42,500 bases of DNA, from the NCBI GenBank assembly GCA_009760855.2, contig WPIO01000150.1:222501-265000 (forward strand). Direction: 5' to 3'. Shown in pieces: positions 32,781-42,500 of this stretch. This DNA is from Cristatella mucedo (taxonomy: Eukaryota > Bryozoa > Phylactolaemata > Cristatellidae). The position numbers and the translations under genes are program-made. Within the stretch, counting starts at the first letter, position 1. Each line of letters opens with the position of its first letter. Under the pieces are notes generated by a model. The model worked only from the letters and a program-made list of their open reading frames with translations, did no database searches and was not told where the DNA came from.

Positions 32781-33359
32781 CCTACTTCGTAGGTAGCTAC
32801 TGGGATTTTAGGTAGTCTGGATCAAGAGAGTGAGGTTAACTAACATGAGAAGCGAATTAAGAATGAACCAAGAGAGTGGATGAAACAAATATGAGCAACC
32901 GATTCAGGTTAGATTAAGAGAGTGAATGAAAAAATGATAAAAAAAACTATAAGTCGATATGCTACTTCAATGGCAACTATTGCCAGTAAATATGAAGTGG
33001 TTCTAAAATGGCAATATCGACGTTAGAGACAGGAAGCTTAACGGCTGACTCTCTCCTAGTCTCTAAGCAACTAATCAGACGAGGGGACGTACAACTTGTG
33101 AGGAATATCACAAATAAATAATGGATCACCTCGCAATTGTTATCCTTCTCGCAGCTGACCTGAATTTTCTAACAGTTATTATTTAAAATTGTAACGCCTT
33201 AGCTGTGGAGCTATTGTGGTTTGTTAATGAAATATTTTCTGAAATGGTGGAAGAAGGTACCCAGTTTTTGGGAACGATCTGCCGGCCAGTAGCTGGCCTA
33301 CACAAATTGAGGTTATTTTTCACAATTTTGAAGTAACTTGGGTTCACAAATAACTTGTA

Positions 33360-33975
33360 AGTTGGTTTAATCGTCATTTAGTTTTGGAATATTCCATACA
33401 AGTGTGAATGTCAGCAATGCATGTAGGTAGAGAGCTAAGAGAGTTTGTGGTACTGGAAGGAAGAAAGAAATCAAAGCACAGGTACAGCTATATGACATCC
33501 GTATGTAAATGAAAGACCAAATTGTGCTTGATAGTCGCATCTGCATAATGAACAGTAGATATTGACGACCAAGCTCAGATCCCAATTGCTCGTGTGGGAA
33601 GTGAGCTGACCTTTATATGAAGGACTGAGCTCGATAGTATTTTAGCAGATGCGGCAGAGATTATCCGTTGTAATAGGAAAGTATAATGAGAAAATGCAAA
33701 GATGTCCGAGCGGCCGCCGGTTCAGGCGATCAAATGCAGAGAAGTGATCTACAGATCCGACTGAGCCGCAACAAGGTCGCTCGTCATTGCAGATGAGTGA
33801 CCGACTGACTAGGTGCATCGAAGCACGGCGAAGGTGCAACGGAAGACGTTCCCTCGTCTCAGGGAGGTCGGCCGATTGTATCTTAAATCAGAGGTGATAC
33901 AGAGCCGGCAAGCTGTAACCATACCAGTCTGTGTGATTAGCCCAGACAGCTTTTGTTCGCAGCCACAGAGAGGCT
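33360..33975 (-). mobile_element. Old LINE family A relic
   Basis: On the minus strand the base sequence aligns with the RT region of A4: CTGGGCTAATCACACAGA (FRANHATES), FSAFDRLNRR at the motif-A position, GGATCTGAGCTTGGTC (GSVLG), TACGGATG (YADD position) and CCAAAACTAAATGACGA (LKLNDD). All frames are broken. The YADD motif is destroyed. Confidence 0.6.
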
Positions 33976-34245
33976 AGATTGAATTTGCAAGCTTCGTGCC
34001 AATTGCCAAGCCAAAAATAGAAAATATGAATTATCGACTTTAAGGACATGATTCGTGTATTTCTAAATTTGAGATTCCGCTAATAGTTTCTAGTTCAGTT
34101 ACATTCAGGCTGATTTTGAATTCGGTCTTGTCAGCATTTAGGTGGACTGCCTACGTCGTCTTTTGCTTAAAGCTTGGAGCTGACCAGGTGCTGTGAAAAT
34201 GTCGCTACCTCATGCAGTCCTAATGACGTAAATGAGCTGCCCTTT

Positions 34246-34386
34246 TTATTTGGCATATTCCATTTCTTCAAACCTTTGAAATAAAATTTCATTCGTCGTA
34301 TTATTGGCTCCTGTGCCATCTGCCTCGTCTTCTGGCTCCTTGACGGGTAACGCCATGCCGGCCGGGGCAGCTGATGATTTGAACAT
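34246..34386 (-). other. Small open frame with protein-like composition
   Basis: ATG at 34386 (minus) opens 46 codons beginning MFKSSAAPAGMALPVKEPED and ending RFEEMEYAK, then TAA. It is acidic and polar, like a disordered N-terminus. It overlaps in another frame the end of the family Y relic, so it may be an accident. No splice donor is obvious. Confidence 0.3.
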
Positions 34387-34389
34387 GGT

Positions 34390-34945
34390 AACTCTTCAAT
34401 TTCCGAACCATTTGAACGACGTCCATCTGCATTGCAAGAAATTTAGGATGCACAGTTTTGATAGTGTCGCCATTAGCCCTTGAACAGAATTCGGCTGTTT
34501 CATTCTAAAGAAAGCGTTAATGAAAGTCAAAGCAGCCGTTAGGCAACAGCTGCCTTATTTCTAGTAAGTCCCACTTCAAGATTCCGGACTTCGCTAAATA
34601 AGTGTACCACTATAAAGCTATTCTTCTATACTATTCTGCCACCAATTCTCGGCATCCAAGCCGTAGCACCTACCTAATCACTTTCAATTCTGGATGAATC
34701 TTTGCAATGTCTAAGAGATAAATGCAGTGCTATGCATCAGTATCTAAAAAGTGCTGGAAGTGCTTGCTGTCGGAACTTGGCTGTAATCGTAGCTATTTGG
34801 CATATAGAAATATCTGCAGAACACCAGGGCCAGTTATAAAAGTGGCCCTGGAATCGTAAAGGATCGAAATCAGATTTCAAGTGGAGCAACGGTATCACCA
34901 GAAATTTACTTAGCCCAGCTGATGTATCCTCAGATACATTTAGGA
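34390..34945 (-). repeat. Repeat family Y, copy 2 (decayed coding relic)
   Basis: Matches 1-672 without the microsatellite. On the minus strand a single frame runs from about 34784 through 34390 without a frameshift, and on into flanking sequence to about 34274. It is broken by six stops, five of them TAG. Conserved words are LLDIAKIHPELKVI, GCRELVAE, FCSRANGDTIKTVHPKFLAM and VVQMVRKLKSYHVQII. Confidence 0.7.
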
Positions 34946-35384
34946 AAGCAACAAGTTATAAGTGGCCGTTTTATAAAGAATAAGTGAATGACAAATAAGT
35001 TAGAGAAATTGACCATGGTTCTATCACCAAAGATGTGTAGTTACTGCACATACTCAATTCAATCAGGTCCTAAAAATGGCTTTCAATGGGTAGTTTTATA
35101 AGTTGGCACAATAAGTTTGATAACGATTACCGATAGTGAGGCATTCGACCAATACATTTTAAGTAAGATACCTACCGTCTTAAAATTCCTGCTTATTGCA
35201 AGAGGTTTTGAGGACCCGGTTGTCCAGATGAAGTCCACATGGCTGATGTCCTCAAGCTCTTGCAGATCTTACTTGGTTGCAGCAGAGGAAGGCTATTCAG
35301 AAGGAGCCACTTGCGATACTACAATTAACAATGATCTCTCCTTTAATATTCTTTACGTTAAAGTGAATGCAGGAGCTTCAACTC

Positions 35385-35700
35385 TGTTGGTCCTAGACTG
35401 TGGAACTCTCTTCTACGATTATTATGCAGTGACAACTACTCTCCTGCTGCCGACTAAGGCACATCCTCTTTAGCGATCCTGAGCTGCTACTTCCATGCTA
35501 TTCAGTACCTCTCCTGCTCAGTCGACTCTACTATGCTTCCCACTTTCTCTTTGTTGCACGAGATGAAGTCTGTTGGCTACCGAATACGAACCGAAAGACG
35601 CTAATGCTAGGAGTGTGATTTTTAAAGCTCTCGCATAGCACCAACATAGTTTTAGTGGCTTTATGGAGTTACAGACGGAGCTACCTAACATTACAACGTA
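35385..35700 (+). mobile_element. LINE family B 3' end, copy B2
   Basis: SFNSVGPRLWNSLL near the ORF2 end, then a 3' UTR closely matching 10990-11290. Upstream similarity to B1 stops just before SFxSxGPRLW, which suggests two independent 5'-truncated insertions. Confidence 0.65.
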
Positions 35701-35738
35701 CAATGAAAAGAGTATATGTAAGTGATGAAAATTCAAAG

Positions 35739-35879
35739 TTATTATTCATTTCGTTTGTTTTTTCAAGCATGATTTTACTTACCATTCAATTGCATTTCAC
35801 TTTACAGCAAATGTCAAGCTCCTAGAGAGAGATTTCTCTGAGGGTGCATGATCAAGTGAATTATTAATATTATTATTAA
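35739..35879 (+). mobile_element. LINE family A solo 3' end A10
   Basis: About 140 bp of the family's extreme 3' end (TTATTCATTTCGTTTGTTTT, TTACCATTCAATTGCATTTC, CTCTGAGGG) with an (ATT)n tail. It lies 40 bp downstream of LINE B2. Confidence 0.85.
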
Positions 35880-36125
35880 AGTTGGTGACTATCGGATAAT
35901 TCAAGTCGTCTAGAAATGGTGGAATGTTGAAACCACGAAGCTTGCGACCGATAAACCTGACTGCAGAATTAGGCATTACATGTAAACCTTAAATTGCAAA
36001 GGCCCACGGACTTATTAGCGACGAATGACAGGAGCCTGTAATTTGGATGTGGTATCCCTAGCTGAAAATGCAAATAATATTTCCTAAATTCCTATGCGAT
36101 TGATCATGAACGTAGTGTACTTGTT

Positions 36126-36845
36126 GCAACTTACTAGTTATGGGCAAACGCAGTGTGACTCACAAATTGGAATGGCTAACGCTCAAATTTGGCTCTGCCA
36201 GCATATCTCTGGTTGAATCAGCTCGAAATCTAGGTGTCGTATTCTAAAGCAACCTCTCGTAAGACGCCCATATAACCTCCAGTCAAATCTAACTATTTTC
36301 AGCTTCATAACATTGCTAAAACTCGGTCTTGTTTAGATAAGAATGCCACATCTAAGTTGGTCCATGCATTTGTGACATCCTGCCTCGACTTCTGCAACTT
36401 ACTGCTCACTGGCCTACCAGCAAGTGTGATCAGGCGATTGCAGCTGGTGCAAAACTGTGCAGCAAGGCTTGTCTGTCGTGAGCATCGCAGTTGCCACATC
36501 ACTCCACTTCTCGCCGACCTGCACTGGCTACCAGTCAAGCAACGGATTGAATTCAAGGTTTGGTCGGTCACTTTTTGGTCACTTCATTTTTTGGCTCCAG
36601 CCTATTTCTCAGATATACTCCCCCATCAGGCCAAGCATCGTACCACCAGCTTTTCGGAATCCAACAGTCGACAAATACCCTGTACAAACCTCAAATCCTT
36701 TGGAAACCGTGCATTTAGTTCGTATGCTCCCAAAGCCTGGAACTCCATCCCGACCTGTCAGAACATCCCCCGACCTGACCACATTTAAGAAGAATTTAAA
36801 AAACCTATTTAGGACAGCATGTAGTGGATCCCTCTGATTAGATCT
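36126..36845 (+). mobile_element. LINE family A copy A9
   Basis: Starts at TTACTAGTTATGGGC (NLLVMG) and runs through the thumb and C-terminal region: HAFVTSCLDFCN, IRRLQLVQNCAARLVCREHR, LHWLPVKQRIEFK, KAWNSIPTC. It breaks off in the 3' UTR near TAGTGGATCCCTCTGATTAG, without the ATT tail. The main frame (36357-36788) is open for 143 codons, but the 5' part has stops. Confidence 0.9.
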
Positions 36846-37759
36846 TAAACTGTTGACTGTCATCACGAACACAGCACACGGACACATTGTCGCAGGCACA
36901 TTATATGCATACACACCCATCATGCATAGATGCACAGGGGGTGAGTGTCAAGACAGGTGAGCCCCACCTACATTCCAAGTTTCATACAGATCGGCCCAGT
37001 ATCGACCCAGTTGTACAATTTACCAGGTACCACGTACTACTGCTATGACAGCACTCATAGAAGCCAACTCAGAGGTGCCAAAGCATGTAAGTGACAGTGA
37101 AAAACAAGTGTTACTAAATTTGTCGCCATACAACATCGAAACACATACTTGGGAGCATGTACTTCGAATTTCACGTTGATTGGGTCACAAGTAGCCTACT
37201 GTGACATTGTTAAGCCATGTGAGCGAAAGGATGACAAAGGCTCAGCACGTCAAACACTCCCAGTTTTGACCAAAACAAGTCTATCTACTGAGGTCCAATA
37301 TGCATGCGAGAAGGCCGGAATGATTATGTACCTACAATCAATCACATATTCCAAAGTTTAAGGTTATCGAATCATTATTTTAGGAGATATGACATAAATG
37401 ACAGCAGGCATTGGACTGCCGTTTGCAGATAAACTTGAGTACTCCAAGCTATAACCAAGAGGCAGCACTGGCAAACGCTATCATCGCACGAACATTCAAT
37501 ATTATTCAACATATTCAATAAATAGATAAATATGGATCTTAGGAATAGGTCAACCTAACAAGATGCTTATACAGCCTAAGCAGATCATATCCGCGATAGG
37601 CATCATACCTCAGGCCGGCAACCCAGGCTACAGCCGGGTGGCTCACCGGCATTCGCTAGTACAAATATCCAACTAGTAACGACATCAATGAGAACTTGAA
37701 ATCAGCTAAATTTTCCTTGAATAGAAATGAATCAACATTTTCAGATTGGCTTCCAGTAA
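36846..37759. other. Intergenic DNA
   Basis: No gene recognised. CATTCCAAGTTTCATACAGA (36971-36990), continuing TCGGCCCAGT, resembles a phrase common in dispersed repeats of many animals (CCAAGTTTCATGAAGATCGG type), so an old repeat may be present. Confidence 0.35.
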
Positions 37760-38400
37760 ACGACGCGCTAGTTCCATCCAAGTCACCACGCTGACCAGCG
37801 GCCGAACAAAAGACCACTCGCTGCCGACGCCTCGTGCGTAATGGCGGCTACAGGAACTGGATCAGCTGTCCCAGGATTCATGCGGTGCCGTGATAATGGA
37901 CTCCTTAGTTACGGCGGCCCCGGCAGCAGCAAATTCTCAATACATTATCCCTAATGTTCGTCTACTGGCCGAATGACAGTCACTTCCGGTTTGTGATCCG
38001 ATGTAAACATACCAATGTAAACAGGTTTCTGCCAAGTAAATAAAGAGTGGGCCTTGGAATGCCGTTAACCGCTGGTTGCTATGGGCGGGGCGGAAAAGCA
38101 GAGGCACGACTAGGCACCCTGCCGATAGGTGCATTACTCTTTTATGATATTGTTATACTACCAGTCGGACGTGTGATCTCGAGGGGCGTGTCATTTCCGG
38201 GAAATTTTTACGTTTTATCATTCTCAAAAGTTATTTTTTGAGGGTCCGTTTAGGGCTGAGTAGCTTATATTCGCAGAGTTCGCCAGAAAGCCGCAGTTCC
38301 GGCTCAGTTATTTGTCAAAGAAAATTATTTTGTTTAGCTCGATGTACTACTTCCGGTTTAAATAGGTCTTACAAACAAAATTTATTGACCATGCTCCAGT
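37760..38400. promoter_or_regulatory. CpG-rich promoter-like patch with ETS-type motifs
   Basis: Unlike its surroundings this stretch is rich in CG dinucleotides. It contains CACTTCCGGTTT (37981), GTTCCGGCTC (38296) and TACTTCCGGTTT (38348), all resembling ETS/GABP sites (CCGGAAGT on the minus strand). CATTTCCGGGAAAT (38190) is also palindromic, like a STAT-type site. No TATA box is seen. The direction of transcription is not clear. Confidence 0.4.
37841..37954 (+). CDS. Small open frame in the CpG-rich patch (possible first exon)
   Basis: TAATGGCGGCTAC gives an ATG with G at +4 and the common animal N-terminus MAA. The frame runs 37 codons (MAATGTGSAVPGFMRCRDNG and on) to TAA at 37952. Without a visible donor it may be a stand-alone short frame or a chance one. 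Confidence 0.25.
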   Translation: MAATGTGSAVPGFMRCRDNGLLSYGGPGSSKFSIHYP

Positions 38401-39061
38401 CATCTTACAACCACCAAAATTTGAGCATGCATTTAAAACTAGTTTCTCTTTAATACGCGAATTTCGAAAAAATCGATCATTTTTTGTGGACCTACCCCCC
38501 TTATTTCAGAGTTTACCCCGTTAAAGTCAAGGGTAGACAGTTTCAAATGAAGGGTAGTGCCTCAAAGAGAAAGAAATGCGAAACGAAGGAAATGGACAAG
38601 AAAGTACAGAAGAATCACTGAACCCCTGATAAGTTCTAATCTAACCATCAGTGCTAAGAGCTGGAGCTTGTTTGACAGTTTGCTAGCCTGCTGAGCCCTA
38701 TAGACAGTGCAGGCGGCATTCTTTTGTAATGGTGCCATGCCTAAATCAGCAACTGGTAGGCATTCGGTAGGATCAACTTCCAATGGCATTCCAGCAGTGC
38801 CTTTAGCCAGTGTCAGCAGTAAGAAGCTTGAGGCAAGCCATGTACTTAAATCCTAGATTGCTAAAGACGTATCGGCCTTGTGTGAGACTAAGACAACGAC
38901 CATGCTTTAAAGAAAGCGATATCAATTTTAAAACGTTCCATTAAGCCAAGCAGCTTCCTTTGAACTCTCACAGTCGTCAACCAGCAGCCCATTTTGTGCC
39001 CTTCTCGGCATCTATCCCAAGTAAAATGGGGATAGGTATCTCCTGGTAAGCATATATATCA
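38401..39061. other. Intergenic DNA
   Basis: Nothing recognised. A 75-codon minus-strand frame at 38562-38789 has no supporting features. Confidence 0.4.
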
Positions 39062-39535
39062 ATGATAATAATAATAATAATAATAATAATGCACTTGATA
39101 AACCACCCTCAGAGAACTCAATCTCTTTTTAGGCATTTTACATTTTCTGCAAAGGGAAACACAATTGCATGGTGAGTAATATCATGCTTGATATGCAAGA
39201 TGAAAAACATGGCTAGGGGTGACATGCACAGGGTCAGCATGCAAATGTGGTTAGTGGCAGCATGCACAGTGTCATCTCACGTAGGCATGTGATGGACGAA
39301 TCACAGGGACCCACTAAATGCTGTCCTAAATAGGTGTGTTTTATATTCTTTTTATATGTGATCAAATCAGTGGACGTTCAGACGCAAGTCGGGAGGGAGT
39401 TCCAGGCTTTGGGAGCACACAAACTAAATGCACGGTCTCCAAAGGATTCGAGGTTTGTACGAGGTATTGGTAAACTGTTGGATTTCGAGAAGTGAGTGGT
39501 ACGATGCCTGGCCTGGTGGGGAAGTAGATCTGAGA
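39062..39535 (-). mobile_element. LINE family A copy A11 (3' end)
   Basis: A clean (TAA)n tail at 39062-39090, the full 3' UTR (GCACTTGATAAACCACCCTC, CATGCACAGGGTCAGCATGC), then the ORF2 C-terminal coding end. It stops near GGGGAAGTAGATCTGAG. Confidence 0.88.
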
Positions 39536-39869
39536 TCAAGACAACGATACCATCCACTAATAGTAAATCTTAGCTTCGATTTGTTTCTGGTGCGTTTTCA
39601 TTGCTTCCTTAGTGAACTATATGCATTTCTCTGGATCTTAAATAGTTTGTAAAGGAAGTATGTCGATATTGGTAGTGATACAATACACAATATATAAACA
39701 CATAACCACATACAGAGAACAATGGACGTCGACACATCAGCTTATGAGTTGCTTGTTTCGCATCTTTTATACGCGATAAAGCATAGGAACGTGATGGCAT
39801 GTGGTGTCTATAGTTTCGTGCCATTCGAACGAATCTACAGGCATAACTTCCAAAGGAGTCTATGTTGGT

Positions 39870-40195
39870 TCAAGGCAAAGTTTAGTGCTTTGTATAACAA
39901 GAGGAGATGGTACGAGGCTTTTCCTGATTAGGCAGTAGTTCTGAGAGTAGAGCTTGAGCACGGCAATGAAGGAACCCATTAGTGAATGACAAACCACAAG
40001 AAGGATGCACAGCTTGAATGGGAGCTGGTAGATGTCTTCGAGAAAAGATGTAATTTGTCAAATGCGAAGCTCACTTCAGACATGCCTGGCTGCAAGGTTG
40101 TATGCAAACTGTAAGTGCCTATCTGCATAAGCCGGAAGAACTGCAAGTACTGAGTCCCATAAGTCGAGACTGGATGTCACAGACGAATTTACTGA
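39870..40195 (-). mobile_element. Old diverged LINE A-like relic
   Basis: The base sequence echoes the family (GCGAAGCTCACTTCAGACAT, AAGTCGAGACTGGATGTCAC) and encodes a broken LAARHV...ELR-type stretch on the minus strand. It is clearly older than A11 next to it. Confidence 0.55.
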
Positions 40196-40661
40196 GGTCA
40201 AGGGAACCATACACTTAAGTGGATCCTTAAGTGGATCCTCGGATGATTACAGTAATTAGTACTCCAGAGACTCCCACTGAGCATCCTGCAATCAGCACAT
40301 TAAAACTATTCACAAAAATCGACGTCAGTATTCAGCATGCATGCGTAGTCTCTGATAAGAGTCGTCAGGCCCTCGGGCCTGTATATTTAATAGCTGGCCT
40401 AAGGGGATTCTAGAGTCAGGTCACCAAGGGCAACATTCTATTGGCCAGACCAAAAGTCCTCCAACGTAGGGGTCAGGGGATCGCCTGGAAAGCTAGCATT
40501 TTGATGACTGGTTGCTGCACTAATACTGCCTGAAGCTGATGACACTGCATTTATTCCGATCTAGTCTATCGTTGTATCAGTTACAAATTCTCAGAACTGT
40601 ACCTGCATGCTGTCAGTTCTAGGAACACTTGAATGATTTACGCCTGCCTTAAACATTTATA

Positions 40662-41366
40662 GTGAAGGATTCACGAAGCATTTCAGCCATAGAGTACCAA
40701 GCAGCTTTAGCTGAAAGCAGAGCAAGAAGCTCACTTTCTACGTTGCCTACTACAGCAATTTCAGGAAGCCGAATGACATTGCTCGGGGCACTGCTCCTTG
40801 CTTCTGCTCTTGCTATTGGCTGCACCGGAAAGAACCTACTACGTAAGTAGTTCCTTACTATATATTCGAGCTTCACTTTCGTCTGGTAGTAGTTTAATTT
40901 TAGGCAGTGCTGCTTATTAGCATGCAGCTTCAGTAATACTACTGAATTCGTGGCATGTTCAGATGAGATTCATTTCACATCGGACCTTTCAAAAATGACA
41001 ACATGCCTGGCTGACAGGTAGTGCTTTCAGTGCGTTTAGCTACTTTCAGATTGCACCCAAGGTGAGTTACATGACGAGTACATCGCTGACGATATCGACC
41101 TATGCCAGTATTACCGCTGCACAGATGGACAGCCTTCACAGCAGTGGCCAGCCACGTGCAAGCCAGGTTACAGGCTGCCATTATACTACACCATATCAAA
41201 CAGGAGTCCGTGCAGCGAGCAAACTTCGAGCAGCATCGGCTGCCTGCGATGCGACCTACCAAGTGATTCATCTCTAGCCGATGGAGGTAGTTTTCTGAGC
41301 TCAGTTGGATTGACTACAAATTGTGCCTTCATGCATACTATGCTTATTATAATATGGGTCTACTGA
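40662..41366 (+). CDS. Chitin-binding-like secreted protein gene, copy G2
   Basis: ATG at 40773 opens MTLLGALLLASALAIGCTG, a strong signal-peptide-like leader, ending at the consensus donor CTAC|GTAAGT after 40842 (phase 1). An in-frame extension upstream to about 40662 is also conserved in G1, so the true start may be earlier. The large exon (41050-41366, acceptor CTACTTTCAG, phase 1) joins in frame: CTQGELHDEYIADDIDLCQY, YRCTDGQPSQQWPATCKPGY, CSEQTSSSIGCLRCDLP, TGA at 41364. The C-x16-C-x4-C-x12-C spacing with a YY-x-C core matches chitin-binding type-2 (CBM14) modules. Relative to G1 a small insertion near 41345 shifts the frame and shortens the C-terminus. A possible middle exon (from about 40905) does not stay open. 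Confidence 0.6.
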
Positions 41367-41456
41367 GCTCCAGTCATCTAAGACACGGTGCTCACCCTTT
41401 AAAACACCTAAAGTTGTTAGCCACAGGACTGAACAGTTTTTTGACCATTCTTTGGA

Positions 41457-41498
41457 CATTCCCCCTCAGCCCCCATCTCCCCCCCCCCTCAGTAGGTG
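41457..41498. repeat. C-rich tract
   Basis: A pyrimidine tract with runs of 5, 5 and 10 C residues just 3' of gene G2. It is absent from the G1 duplicate. Confidence 0.8.
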
Positions 41499-41936
41499 GG
41501 TAGCTTTGGGACAATGTCTACGAATTTCGTTAGTCATAGATTTTATTTGCAATGCAAGTAGTTATCATAAAAATGAGCTCAAAGGTACCGACCGTTTTAC
41601 AAGCAATGCCTCACTTTTACCTGTACGGCTGTTTGGAAAAGAAGCAAGCCAATTTTGTAATGACACACACCATCTAAGCATGAAGAAGCATACTAAGTGA
41701 AAATCGATCCTACTCTGGAATTGTTGTAAGAAGCAGGTGAGATTTTTGCTTGTTTGTACAATTAGTCAAGTCAGGGGGTTGTATCAGTCTAGTGACAATT
41801 CACTTGAATTAGACGGACTGGTAGTATAATGTGAAGCATTTTAATAAGTAAATGTGACACCTCGGTCTGAGTAATTGGAGGTAGGGACCCACAAGAGACT
41901 GGCAGAATCCATACATCGCTGTTTATCTCTCTACTA

Positions 41937-42017
<81 letters not shown>
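41937..42017. repeat. (TA)n(TG)n microsatellite
   Basis: A TA run followed by about 57 bp of TG. Its flanks correspond to those of the CA microsatellite at 30.5 kb. Confidence 0.97.
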
Positions 42018-42019
<2 letters not shown>

Positions 42020-42094
42020 CATTAAAAACCGGGAGATATTTGAACTGCAAATTTTTCTGTTGGAAAGACGTTTTTTGTGTATTAGTGAAGTGCT

Positions 42095-42144
42095 GTATTT
42101 TGGGTAGCCTGTAACTGAGGTATTTTGGGTAGCCTGTAACTGAG
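42095..42144. repeat. Perfect 25-bp tandem duplication
   Basis: The unit GTATTTTGGGTAGCCTGTAA followed by CTGAG occurs twice, head to tail, with no mismatch. Confidence 0.97.
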
Positions 42145-42261
42145 TTTATGAGGATTTCCAATCAGTTTCTGGCTAATGTCTGAAGGAGCTATCGGGTAAC
42201 AAGTGTCTCATACCTGAAGTAGACCTAGCGATTCATTCGAAGCAGCTGTGCACGCTCGCAT

Positions 42262-42500
42262 GATCACGCACACACACACACATATATAGATAGGATAGAT
42301 AGAGAGATGGAGAGAGAGCGAGAAGGAGAGAGAGAGAGGAGGAGAGAATCAGAGTCAGAGAAAGACAGTGAAAAACCGGAACAAGAGAGAGAGGGAGGGA
42401 GAGAGAGAGAAAGATAGAGTGAGAAAGAGGGAGAGAGGAAGAGAAAGAGAGAGCGAGAGTGAGAGATAGAGAGAGAGTAAGAGAAAGAGCAACGGGGAGT
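42262..42500. repeat. GA-rich simple sequence
   Basis: A short (CA)n then a long, imperfect (GA)n/(GAGA)n polypurine tract running to the window end. Confidence 0.95.

Larger units (their letters stand above)
40370..42060 (+). repeat. Segmental duplication, copy 2 (contains gene G2)
   Basis: Colinear with 28040-30850 but without LINE A8 and the 73-bp repeat. It gives the unoccupied target site near 41690-41705 (GCATACTAAGTGAAAATCG). Confidence 0.85.

Noticed and set aside
35117-35473. 118-codon plus-strand frame
   Set aside because: It runs into the LINE B 3' end in the wrong frame (the real LINE frame reads GPRLWNSL), and the upstream part shows no domain.
38041-38241. Overlapping 64-65-codon frames on both strands in the CpG-rich patch
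   Set aside because: No conserved motif, no splice support; open mainly because CG-rich sequence has few stops.

Overview
The window looks like nuclear DNA of an invertebrate animal. It has GT-AG spliced exons with phase-1 boundaries, secreted cysteine-rich domains typical of metazoans (EGF-like, IgGFc-binding, chitin-binding-like), CA/TA/GA microsatellites, tRNA-derived SINE-like sequence and many 5'-truncated non-LTR retrotransposons. The phylum cannot be fixed from sequence alone; a lophotrochozoan (for example a mollusc or annelid) is a reasonable guess only. There are no bacterial operons, rRNA genes, intact tRNA genes or CRISPR arrays.

Genes. The best-supported gene is on the + strand, about 0.68 to 6.18 kb: two or three EGF-like exons with symmetric phase-1 boundaries (681-1320), then exons encoding a short Cys-rich segment and an IgGFc-binding N-terminal-type domain (3925-5900), with an AATAAA at 6172. 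A second gene type occurs as a paralogous pair, at about 28.4-29.14 kb and 40.66-41.37 kb. Each has a hydrophobic leader-like exon followed by a Cys-rich exon resembling a chitin-binding type-2 (CBM14) domain. The 40.7 kb copy keeps an ATG and all the cysteines; the 28.5 kb copy has lost the start and two cysteines. A lone, well-formed internal exon of unknown family lies at 27630-27741. A CpG-rich, promoter-like patch with ETS-type CCGGAAGT motifs is at 37.76-38.4 kb.

Repeats dominate. One L2/CR1-like LINE family ('family A', (TAA)n/(ATT)n tail) has at least ten recognisable copies in both orientations plus a few much older relics. The longest (11.35-14.54 kb, minus) spans the endonuclease and reverse transcriptase but is dead. 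From 14.64 to 17.19 kb lies a degenerate tandem array of about 15 units, each about 150-190 bp. At least four further dispersed families are visible only because they recur inside the window: 'X' (8.3-10.64 kb; 17.4-20.44 kb; 24.58-24.8 kb), 'Y' (1-672; 34.39-34.95 kb), 'Z' (7.2-7.63 kb; 10.6-11.35 kb), and the segmental duplication carrying the chitin-binding-like gene (28.04-30.85 kb; 40.37-42.06 kb).

Because these families are present in pairs, several insertions can be mapped against an empty-site copy. LINE A8 sits in the 28-30 kb duplication with a CATAG target-site duplication, LINE A4 sits inside element X, and a second LINE's 3' end may sit inside Z. The window is therefore a layered accessory region: a few secreted-protein genes embedded in nested, mostly decayed repeats. 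The most novel items are element X, with coding segments conserved in phase between copies, the ~165-bp array, and the duplicated chitin-binding-like gene pair.
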